Assembly (NCBI GenBank): GCA_003133265.1
Contig: PKWQ01000409.1
Span: forward strand, 1-8,632
Length of the DNA stretch: 8,632 nt
DNA from: Acetobacteraceae bacterium
GTDB lineage: Bacteria; Pseudomonadota; Alphaproteobacteria; Acetobacterales; Acetobacteraceae
Direction of reading: 5' to 3'
The notes under the pieces are model-generated. The model did not search any database. It worked only from the letters and a program-made list of their open reading frames with translations, and was not told where the DNA came from. Shown here piece after piece: positions 1 to 5,463 of the stretch. A program made the position numbers and the translations under genes. Numbering within the stretch: position 1 is the stretch's first letter; the number at the start of each line of letters is the position of its first letter.

Positions 1-575
1 GGGGTCGGATGCACGCTCATGTGCGCGCCGCCGGGCAGCGCGGCGTCCGGGCGTTCCAGCGCCTCGATCTGCTCGGCCAGCGTCTCGTCGAGCGCGGCGT
101 GCATCACGGTTACCCGCGCGCCCAGTACCGGGCGCAACTCGGCGGCCAGGCCGGCATCGTCGGCCAGCACCGGCGCGTCGGGATAGAGCCGCGCCAGCCG
201 CTCCACCGGCCCTGGCCCGCGCCGCAGCAGCGCCACCGGTCCGGGGCCGGCCAATGCCTGCTCCGCCGCGTCCAGCCGCGCGGTCAGCCGTGGTCCCTTG
301 CCACCTTGCGCGGCGCGGGTGACGCGCACGCCCAGCATTGTGCCTTCGCTCTGTCCCGCGGCGCCCTCGCTGTCCGGCAGGAAGCCGTCCGCGCCGTCCA
401 GGGCGACGAACGCGCCGGCCATTGCCGGTACCACCGACAGAATGCGGCCGCGATATAGGTCTCCCACGCCGTCCGGCGCGCCGGGGCGGCCGATCGCGTA
501 GTCCAGCAGCGTGTCTTCATCCGCGACCGCCACCCGCACTTCGCCGGGGCTGGAGGTCGCGAGGATCCGTATCAC
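1..575 (-). CDS. RNase E/G-family protein, N-terminal part (3' end beyond window)
   Basis: Reading the minus strand from a GTG at 575-573 gives 191 open codons to the window edge. The protein begins MIRILATSSPGEVRVAVADE. Residues about 38-101 resemble the S1 RNA-binding domain of RNase E/G: D-L-Y-R-G-R-I (39-45), then P-A-M-A-G-A-F-V-A-L-D (50-60) and G-F-L-P, then G-K-G-P-R-L-T (92-98). These match the family's N-I-Y-K-G-K-V, P-G-M-Q-A-A-F-V-D-I-G and K-G-A-R-L-T blocks. The visible part ends at P-G-G-A-H-M-S-V-H-P-T, just before the family's first catalytic Asp, so the nuclease centre and zinc link cannot be judged. The family cleaves single-stranded RNA in mRNA decay and rRNA/tRNA maturation. 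The GTG start overlaps the maf stop (GTGA), implying translational coupling. Similarity is diverged, so this may be the short RNase E/G paralogue that sits beside maf in many alphaproteobacteria rather than true Rng or Rne (recollection). Confidence 0.8.
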   Translation of the reverse strand, partial: MIRILATSSPGEVRVAVADEDTLLDYAIGRPGAPDGVGDLYRGRILSVVPAMAGAFVALDGADGFLPDSEGAAGQSEGTMLGVRVTRAAQGGKGPRLTARLDAAEQALAGPGPVALLRRGPGPVERLARLYPDAPVLADDAGLAAELRPVLGARVTVMHAALDETLAEQIEALERPDAALPGGAHMSVHPT

Positions 576-1147
576 GGGATTGCCCAGCCCTGGCCGCGCA
601 GCAACTGCGCCGTCTCGTACAGCGGCAGGCCGACGACGTTGGAATAGCTGCCGGAGATGAAGCGCACGAAGCTCGCCGCCTGACCCTGGATGGCGTAGCC
701 GCCGGCCTTGCCGTGCCACTCGCCGGCCGCCAGGTAGGCGTCGATCTGCTGCGGCGTCAGCCGGGCGAAGCCGACGACGCTCTCCACCAGCCGTTCGCTG
801 CATTTACCGTCGGGCTTGGCGAGCACCAGGGCGGTCATCACCGTGTGCCGCCGGCCCGACAGCAGGTTCAGGCAATGCCGGGCCTGCTCGACCGTCTCGG
901 CCTTCGGCAGCACCCGCCGGCCGAGCGCGACCACGGTGTCGGCCACCAGCACATACGCGCCCGGCGCGCTGGCGGCAGCGGCCTTGGCGCGCGCCAGACG
1001 CTGCGCCAGCGGGCGCGGCATCTCGTCTTTCAGGGGGGATTCGTCGATATCGGTGGCCAGAACGCGGTCTGGCGCGATCCCGATCTGCGCCAGCAGCGCG
1101 AGCCGTCGCGGGCTTGCGGAGGCCAGGATCAGGGTAGGGCGAGTCAC
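572..1147 (-). CDS. maf: Maf-family nucleoside triphosphate pyrophosphatase
   Basis: A 191-residue Maf protein, the usual length for the family. Maf enzymes hydrolyse non-canonical and some canonical NTPs to NMP plus pyrophosphate. They were first described as septum-formation inhibitors and act in the cytosol. Visible motifs: the N-terminal S-A-S-P-R-R substrate loop (residues 10-15), A-D-T-V-V with the catalytic Asp70 (69-73), Lys82, L-S-G-R-R-H (96-101), and K-A-G-G-Y-A-I-Q-G (147-155) followed by G-S-Y-S-N-V-V-G-L-P-L (166-176). The last block matches the YhdE type (dTTP/UTP pyrophosphatase) better than the YceF type (m7GTP), so dTTP/UTP activity is the better guess. The GTG start at 1147-1145 overlaps the infA stop; the open frame continues upstream through infA, but only this start gives the family N-terminus. 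No clear Shine-Dalgarno is seen, which fits translational coupling. The stop overlaps the RNase E/G start. Confidence 0.93.
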   Translation of the reverse strand: MTRPTLILASASPRRLALLAQIGIAPDRVLATDIDESPLKDEMPRPLAQRLARAKAAAASAPGAYVLVADTVVALGRRVLPKAETVEQARHCLNLLSGRRHTVMTALVLAKPDGKCSERLVESVVGFARLTPQQIDAYLAAGEWHGKAGGYAIQGQAASFVRFISGSYSNVVGLPLYETAQLLRGQGWAIP

Positions 1148-1362
1148 TTGAACCGAAAAGTGATCCGGCCTTTGGACAGGTCGTAGGGGGTCATTTCGAC
1201 ATTCACGCGGTCCCCGGCCAGCACGCGGATGCGGTTCTTGCGCATCTTGCCGCTGGTGTGCGCGAGGATCGTGTGTTCGTTTTCGAGCTTCACGCGGAAC
1301 ATGGCGTTGGGCAGTAGCTCCATCACCGTTCCGCTGAATTCGATCATCTCTTCTTTGGACAT
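1144..1362 (-). CDS. infA: Translation initiation factor IF-1
   Basis: A 72-residue protein, exactly the standard IF-1 length, forming one S1/OB-fold domain. IF-1 binds the 30S A site with IF-2 and IF-3 and helps select the initiator tRNA. Diagnostic stretches are M-S-K-E-E-M-I-E-F-S-G-T-V at the N-terminus, F-R-V-K-L-E-N-E-H-T-I-L-A-H-T-S-G-K-M-R-K-N-R-I-R in the middle, and G-D-R-V-N-V-E-M-T-P-Y-D-L-S-K-G-R-I-T-F-R at the end. The ATG at 1362-1360 follows a GAGGA with a short 3-nt spacer. The 93-nt gap to hisD is the widest in the gene block, and it carries a possible promoter, so infA may be transcribed separately from the his genes. Its stop overlaps the maf GTG start. Confidence 0.98.
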   Translation of the reverse strand: MSKEEMIEFSGTVMELLPNAMFRVKLENEHTILAHTSGKMRKNRIRVLAGDRVNVEMTPYDLSKGRITFRFK

Positions 1363-1389
1363 CAGTCCTCATTCAAGTGTTGCGATTCT

Positions 1390-1445
1390 GGGCGGAACAT
1401 GATGGTCCGCCCTCGTAAGGTCAAGCCCGGTCACGCCCAGGTCAA
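1390..1445 (-). promoter_or_regulatory. Candidate infA promoter/regulatory region with phased repeats and a dyad
   Basis: On the minus strand the hisD-infA gap carries TGACC three times (plus-strand GGTCA at 1440-1444, 1429-1433 and 1419-1423), with starts 11 and 10 bp apart, about one DNA turn. The outer two copies lie in CTTGACC, close to the alphaproteobacterial -35 consensus. From the copy nearest infA (-35 at 1419-1424), a 17-bp spacer leads to a poor -10, CATGTT, at 1396-1401. A perfect 7-bp inverted repeat, GGGCGGA/TCCGCCC (1390-1396 and 1406-1412, 9-nt loop), overlaps that -10. No T-run follows the dyad on either strand, so it does not look like an intrinsic terminator. It could be an operator or a hisD 3' mRNA hairpin. 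The promoter role is inference. Confidence 0.35.
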
Positions 1446-1455
1446 GTAACGCGGA

Positions 1456-2757
1456 TCAGGGCGGCGAATTCTGTGCCAGACGCAGCGCGATACTGCGGCC
1501 GTGCGCCTGCAGCCCCTCGGCCTCTGCCAGCGCCACGCCGGCCGGCCCGATGCGGGCCAGCGATGCCGCGTCTGCTTTCATCCAGGTGGTGCGCTTGAGG
1601 AAATCGTAGACCGACAGGCCGGAGGCGAAGCGCGCGGTGCGACCGGTGGGCAGCACATGGTTCGGCCCGGCGACATAGTCGCCCACCGCTTCCGGACAGA
1701 AGGCGCCGAAGAAGACGGCGCCGGCATGGCGGATGCGCGCGAACAGCGCCTCGGGCTCCGGCACCATGATCTGAAGGTGCTCCGGCGCCAGCCGGTCGAC
1801 CAGCCGCGTCGCCTCGTCCCAGTCGCGCACCAGGATCACCGCGCCATGCGCCGCCCAGCTCGCTCCGGCGATGGCGGCGCGGGGCAGGGTGGGCAGCTCG
1901 GCGGCGACGGCCGCCACCACGGCGTCGGCGAAATCGGCATCGTCGGTGATCAGGATGGATTGCGCGGCCTCATCGTGCTCGGCCTGCGCCAGCAGATCGA
2001 CGGCGACCCGGCGCGGGTCGTTGGCGGCATCGGCCAGGATCACCACTTCCGAGGGGCCGGCGATGTTGTCGATGCCGACGCGGCCGAACACCTGGCGCTT
2101 GGCCTCCGCCACATAGGCGTTGCCCGGCCCGACGATGCGGTCCACCGGCGCGATTGTGCCGGTGCCCCAGGCCAGTGCCGCCACTGCCTGCGCGCCGCCG
2201 ATGCGGTAGATTTCCGAAACGCCCGCCCGCCGCGCCGCCGCCAGCACCAGCGGGTTCAGCACCCCGTCCGGCGTGGGCACGCACATCGCGATGCGCGAGA
2301 CGCCGGCGACCCGCGCGGGCAGGGCGTTCATCAGCACCGACGACGGATAGGCGGCCTTGCCGCCCGGCACATACAGCCCGACCGCGTCCAGCGCGCCCCA
2401 GCGCATCCCGAGCGTCAGCCCGGCCGCGTCGGTCATCCGAAGATCGGTCGGCATCTGGGCGCGATGGAAGGTCTCGATCCGCTCCGCCGCCAGATCCAGC
2501 GCCGCCATCAGCGGCGCCGGGATCGAGGCCGCGGCGGCGTCGATTTCCTCGGCGGTGATGCGCAGCCGCGCCGGGGTCAGGCTCAGCCGGTCGAAGCGGC
2601 GCGTATAGTCGATCACCGCGTCATCGCCGCGCGCGCGCACCTCGGCGATGATCTCCGCCACCGCCTGATCGACCCGCAGGGTGGTCTCGCGCGCCTGCTC
2701 CAGCAGGGCGGCGAACGCGGCCTCGAACGCCGTGTCGGCGGTGGAGAGCCGGATCAC
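1456..2757 (-). CDS. hisD: Histidinol dehydrogenase
   Basis: A 433-residue HisD. It catalyses the last two steps of histidine synthesis, oxidising L-histidinol via the aldehyde to L-histidine with two NAD+, as a zinc-dependent cytosolic dimer. Residues align without offset, or one off, with those known for the E. coli enzyme: zinc ligands Gln258 and His261 (in L-A-Q-A-E-H-D), Asp360 and His419 (in A-H-G-R-S), and the catalytic pair Glu326-His327 (in A-P-E-H-L). The family blocks Y-V-P-G-G-K-A-A-Y-P-S-S (129-140), V-G-P-G-N-A-Y-V (209-216) and A-G-P-S-E-V (233-238) are present. The start is the GTG at 2757-2755, which overlaps the hisG TGA and has GGAAAG just upstream. A longer open frame runs back into hisG, but only this start gives a normal HisD N-terminus. 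hisG and hisD are evidently co-translated. Confidence 0.97.
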   Translation of the reverse strand: MIRLSTADTAFEAAFAALLEQARETTLRVDQAVAEIIAEVRARGDDAVIDYTRRFDRLSLTPARLRITAEEIDAAAASIPAPLMAALDLAAERIETFHRAQMPTDLRMTDAAGLTLGMRWGALDAVGLYVPGGKAAYPSSVLMNALPARVAGVSRIAMCVPTPDGVLNPLVLAAARRAGVSEIYRIGGAQAVAALAWGTGTIAPVDRIVGPGNAYVAEAKRQVFGRVGIDNIAGPSEVVILADAANDPRRVAVDLLAQAEHDEAAQSILITDDADFADAVVAAVAAELPTLPRAAIAGASWAAHGAVILVRDWDEATRLVDRLAPEHLQIMVPEPEALFARIRHAGAVFFGAFCPEAVGDYVAGPNHVLPTGRTARFASGLSVYDFLKRTTWMKADAASLARIGPAGVALAEAEGLQAHGRSIALRLAQNSPP

Positions 2758-3449
2758 GCGCTTTCCAGCGCGGCGCGGAAGCGGGCGATCCAGGCGCCGA
2801 TCACTTCCGGCTGGGTCTTCAGCGCGGTGCGGTTGACGATCAGCCGGCTGGTGATGTGGTCGATCACCTCGGTCTCCACCAGCCCGTTCGCCTTCAGGGT
2901 CGAGCCGGTGGCCACCAGATCGACGATCAGCCGCGCCAGCCCCAGCGTCGGGGCCAGTTCCATCGCGCCGTTCAGATGCACCACGTCGGCATGCACTCCG
3001 CGCGCGGCGAAGTGGCGCTTGGCGATGGTGGGGTATTTCGTCGCCACGCTGACGCGCGACCAGCGGTGCGGATCGTCGCTGCCGGCGGTGGCGGCGGGTT
3101 CGGCCACCGAGATGCGGCAGCCGCCGATGCCGAGATCGAGCGGGGCGTAGATTTCCGGATAGTCGAATTCCATCAGCACGTCGGCGCCACAGATGCCGAG
3201 CTGCGCCGCGCCGAAGGCAACGAAGGTGGCGACGTCGAACGGCCGCACCCGCACCACGTCCAGGCCGGGGTCCTGGGTCGGGAAGCGCAGCCGGCGGCTG
3301 TCCTCGTCGATATAGTCCCCGGCCGGCACGATGCCGGCGCGCGCCAGCAGCGGCCCGCACTCGGTCAGGATGCGTCCCTTCGGCAACGCCAGGATCAGCG
3401 GGCCGGTCGCGTCCGGTGCCAGGGCGGCGGCCGTGTACGGGGCGGTCAT
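2754..3449 (-). CDS. hisG: ATP phosphoribosyltransferase, short form (HisG-S)
   Basis: A 231-residue HisG, catalysing the first and committed step of histidine synthesis, ATP plus PRPP to phosphoribosyl-ATP. The N-terminus holds L-A-L-P-K-G-R-I-L (20-28). Residues 164-185 satisfy the family signature E-x5-G-x-[SAG]-x2-[IV]-x-D-[LIV]-x2-[ST]-G-x-T-[LM], including the PRPP-binding D-L-V-A-T-G-S-T-L. The protein ends about 45 residues after this signature, so it lacks the roughly 80-residue C-terminal regulatory domain of long-form enzymes. Short-form enzymes are known to need HisZ, a histidyl-tRNA-synthetase-like subunit, for activity and feedback control; no hisZ lies in this window. The ATG at 3449-3447 has AAGGAAA a few bases upstream. 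It follows murA by 57 nt, and its TGA overlaps the hisD GTG. A stretch of about 16 residues, poor in motifs, precedes the catalytic core. Confidence 0.97.
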   Translation of the reverse strand: MTAPYTAAALAPDATGPLILALPKGRILTECGPLLARAGIVPAGDYIDEDSRRLRFPTQDPGLDVVRVRPFDVATFVAFGAAQLGICGADVLMEFDYPEIYAPLDLGIGGCRISVAEPAATAGSDDPHRWSRVSVATKYPTIAKRHFAARGVHADVVHLNGAMELAPTLGLARLIVDLVATGSTLKANGLVETEVIDHITSRLIVNRTALKTQPEVIGAWIARFRAALESA

Positions 3450-3506
3450 GCGGTTTCCTTCAACAAGCCGGTGGGGAGTACACCAGCGGCGGCGCGCCCG
3501 GAAGCC

Positions 3507-4769
3507 TTACCTGCTCAGACGTTCTATGTCCGCACCGCAGGCCGCGAGCTTCTGTTCCACCGCCTCGTAGCCGCGATCGAGGTGATAGACGCGGTTCACC
3601 ACCGTCTCTCCCTTGGCCGCCAGCCCGGCCAGGATCAGCGAGACCGAGGCGCGCAGGTCGGTCGCCATCACCGGCGCGCCCGACAGCGCCGAGACCCCGC
3701 GCACGATGGCGGAAGCGCCGTGGACGTTGATCCTGGCACCCATCCGGTTCAGTTCCGGGACATGCATGAAGCGGTTCTCGAAGATGGTCTCGGTGACCAT
3801 CGCCGCACCCTCGGCGACCGACATCAGCACCATGTACTGGGCCTGCATGTCGGTGGGGAAGCCCGGATAGGGCTCGGTCATCACGTCCACGCCGTGCAGC
3901 CCGTTCGCCCGGCGGACCAGCAGCCCGTCGGCTTCCTCGGTCATTTCCACGCCGGCCTCGCGCAGCGTGCGGGCAACCGCGCCCAGATGGTCCAGCCGCG
4001 CGTTCACCAGCCGCACCTCGCCGCCGGTGATCGCGGCGGCGCAGGCATAGGTGCCGGTTTCGATCCGGTCGGGGATGATCCGGTGCGTCGCGCCGTGCAG
4101 CGCGTCCACGCCCTCGATGGTCAGCCGGTCGGTGCCGATGCCGGCGATCCGCGCGCCCATCGCCACCAGGCAGTCGGCGAGGTCGGTGATCTCCGGCTCG
4201 CGCGCCACGTTCGCCAGCACCGTCTGCCCGTCCGCCAGGGCGGCGGCCATCAGCAGGTTCTCGGTGGCGCCGACCGAGGCGAAGGGCAGCACGATGGTCG
4301 CCCCGCGCAGCCGGCCCTGCACGCTGGCGTGGATATAGCCGCCGTCGAGGTCGATCCGCGCGCCCATCTGCTCCAGCCCCTTCAGGTGCAGATCGACCGG
4401 GCGGGTGCCGATGGCGCAGCCGCCGGGCAGCGAGACCCGCGCCTCGCCGACGCGGGCGAGCAGCGGCCCCAGCACCAGGATCGAGGCGCGCATCTTGCGC
4501 ACGATGTCGTACGGCGCCTCGGTATTGCTGATGGCGCCGCCGAGCGAGAGGCTGCGTCCGTCATCGGTCACGTTGTCGACGGCGATGCCGTGCTGGGCGA
4601 GCAGGCTGGCCATGGTGCTGATGTCGGCGAGCTGCGGGACATTCTCCAGCACCAGGCGCTGCTCGGTCAGCAGCCCGGCGGTCATCAGCGGCAGGGCGGC
4701 GTTCTTGGCCCCGCCGATGGCGATCCGGCCCGACAGCGGCTTGCCGCCACGGATGCGAATGCTGTCCAT
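3507..4769 (-). CDS. murA: UDP-N-acetylglucosamine 1-carboxyvinyltransferase
   Basis: A 420-residue MurA, full length for the family. It transfers enolpyruvate from phosphoenolpyruvate to UDP-GlcNAc in the cytosol, the first committed step of peptidoglycan synthesis. Visible landmarks: G-G-A-K-N-A-A-L-P (19-27), with the Lys22-Asn23 pair; K-M-R-A-S-I-L-V-L-G-P-L (92-103); and L-P-G-G-C-A-I-G-T-R-P-V-D (114-126), where Cys118 is the equivalent of the catalytic cysteine of E. coli MurA. Because this position is Cys and not Asp, family knowledge predicts fosfomycin sensitivity; this is not tested here. The ATG at 4769 lies 3 nt after the dcd stop, and GAGGA lies 11 nt upstream inside the end of dcd, so the two genes are almost certainly co-transcribed. 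It ends with TAA, unlike its TGA-ending neighbours in this block. Confidence 0.98.
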   Translation of the reverse strand: MDSIRIRGGKPLSGRIAIGGAKNAALPLMTAGLLTEQRLVLENVPQLADISTMASLLAQHGIAVDNVTDDGRSLSLGGAISNTEAPYDIVRKMRASILVLGPLLARVGEARVSLPGGCAIGTRPVDLHLKGLEQMGARIDLDGGYIHASVQGRLRGATIVLPFASVGATENLLMAAALADGQTVLANVAREPEITDLADCLVAMGARIAGIGTDRLTIEGVDALHGATHRIIPDRIETGTYACAAAITGGEVRLVNARLDHLGAVARTLREAGVEMTEEADGLLVRRANGLHGVDVMTEPYPGFPTDMQAQYMVLMSVAEGAAMVTETIFENRFMHVPELNRMGARINVHGASAIVRGVSALSGAPVMATDLRASVSLILAGLAAKGETVVNRVYHLDRGYEAVEQKLAACGADIERLSR

Positions 4770-4772
4770 CGC

Positions 4773-5330
4773 TCAGCCCATCCTCGGCAGCGACACGCCG
4801 CGTTGCCCCATGTATTTGCCGGCCTTGTCGGCGTAGCTGGTCTCGCACGGCTCGTTGCCTTGCAGGAACAGGAACTGGCAGATCCCCTCGTTGGCGTGGA
4901 TTTTCGCCGGCAGCGGGGTGGTGTTGCTGATCTCGATCGTCACCTGCCCCTCCCATTCCGGCTCCAGCGGGGTGACGTTGACGATGATGCCGCAGCGGGC
5001 ATAGGTCGATTTACCCAGGCAGACCACCAGGATATCGCGCGGGATGCGGAAATACTCGATCGTGTGCGCCAGGGCGAAGCTGTTCGGCGGGATGATGCAG
5101 ACGTCGGTCCGCCGGTCGACGAAGCTGGCCGGGCTGAACGCCTTGGGGTCGATCACCGCGCTGTCGACGTTGGTGAAGATCTTGAACTCGTCGGCCACAC
5201 GGGCGTCGTAGCCATAGCTGGACAGGCCGAAGCTGATCACCCCGTCACGCTTCTGCGTCTCGACGAAGGGGTCGATCATGGCATGGTCCTGCGCCATGCG
5301 GCGGATCCAACGGTCGGACATCACGGGCAT
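4773..5330 (-). CDS. dcd: dCTP deaminase
   Basis: A 185-residue protein of the dCTP deaminase/dUTPase fold. It converts dCTP to dUTP, feeding dTTP synthesis through dUTPase and thymidylate synthase. Landmarks: W-I-R-R-M-A (8-13) near the N-terminus; S-S-Y-G-Y-D-A-R (37-44); G-K-S-T-Y-A-R-C-G-I (106-115), giving Ser108 and Arg112 as equivalents of E. coli Ser111 and Arg115; and E-G-Q-V-T-I-E-I-S-N (127-136), with Glu133 as the likely catalytic glutamate (E. coli Glu138). The first codons, ATG CCC GTG ATG, offer starts at 5330, 5324 and 5321. The first is chosen because CGGAG lies 11 nt upstream, but the Met at residue 4 is also plausible. This is the first gene of the minus-strand block and is divergent from opgC. 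Whether the product is deaminase only or bifunctional with dUTPase cannot be settled by eye; deaminase only is the commoner case. Confidence 0.96.
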   Translation of the reverse strand: MPVMSDRWIRRMAQDHAMIDPFVETQKRDGVISFGLSSYGYDARVADEFKIFTNVDSAVIDPKAFSPASFVDRRTDVCIIPPNSFALAHTIEYFRIPRDILVVCLGKSTYARCGIIVNVTPLEPEWEGQVTIEISNTTPLPAKIHANEGICQFLFLQGNEPCETSYADKAGKYMGQRGVSLPRMG

Positions 5331-5378
5331 CGTGTTTGGGACTCCGAATAACGGCCGTGTGAGGATTGGCCCTCCTAG

Positions 5379-5396
5379 CCCAGCCGGCCGGCTGGG
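5379..5396. promoter_or_regulatory. Perfect 18-bp palindrome in the dcd/opgC divergent region
   Basis: The 133-bp gap 5331-5463 between the divergent starts of dcd and opgC must hold both promoters. It contains the perfect palindrome CCCAGCCGGCCGGCTGGG, 48 bp upstream of the dcd ATG and 67 bp upstream of the opgC ATG. No T-run flanks it, and no gene ends here, so a terminator role is unlikely. An operator for a dimeric regulator, or a hairpin in one of the two leaders, are the alternatives. I could not pick convincing -35/-10 pairs for either gene. TATGGT at 5421-5426 (plus strand) is a weak -10-like hexamer without a matching -35. Confidence 0.4.
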
Positions 5397-5435
5397 GCAA
5401 ACGATGTAACGTCGGCCCTGTATGGTGGACAGAGC

Positions 5436-5463
5436 AGGAGAGCGAACCTAGTTCGAGTATCGT
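5436..5463 (+). promoter_or_regulatory. opgC leader: distant Shine-Dalgarno and small hairpin
   Basis: The best Shine-Dalgarno-like element, AGGAG at 5436-5440, is 23 nt from the opgC ATG, too far to work directly. Between them lies the inverted repeat CGAAC-CTA-GTTCG (5443-5455). If it folds, the remaining spacing is 10 nt. A 9-codon upstream frame (ATG at 5422, TAG at 5449-5451) ends inside this hairpin. The sequence shows these elements; a role in translation is inference. Confidence 0.3.

Noticed and set aside
1501..3150. A 549-codon plus-strand frame across hisD and hisG, and a 410-codon plus-strand frame (6767-7999) across the tRNA and cobT
   Set aside because: Both are composition shadows; one runs through a tRNA gene, and neither has a recognisable domain.
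1456..3360. A 634-residue fusion of part of hisG with hisD
   Set aside because: The upstream part is hisG read in the wrong frame; HisG in its own frame has the full family signature, and the GTG at 2757 gives normal HisD length.
2856..5351. An 831-codon open frame on the plus strand across hisG, murA and dcd
   Set aside because: It is exactly antisense to three well-supported genes, and its protein is His/Arg/Gly/Gln-rich without family motifs. Long antisense frames are expected in DNA this GC-rich.
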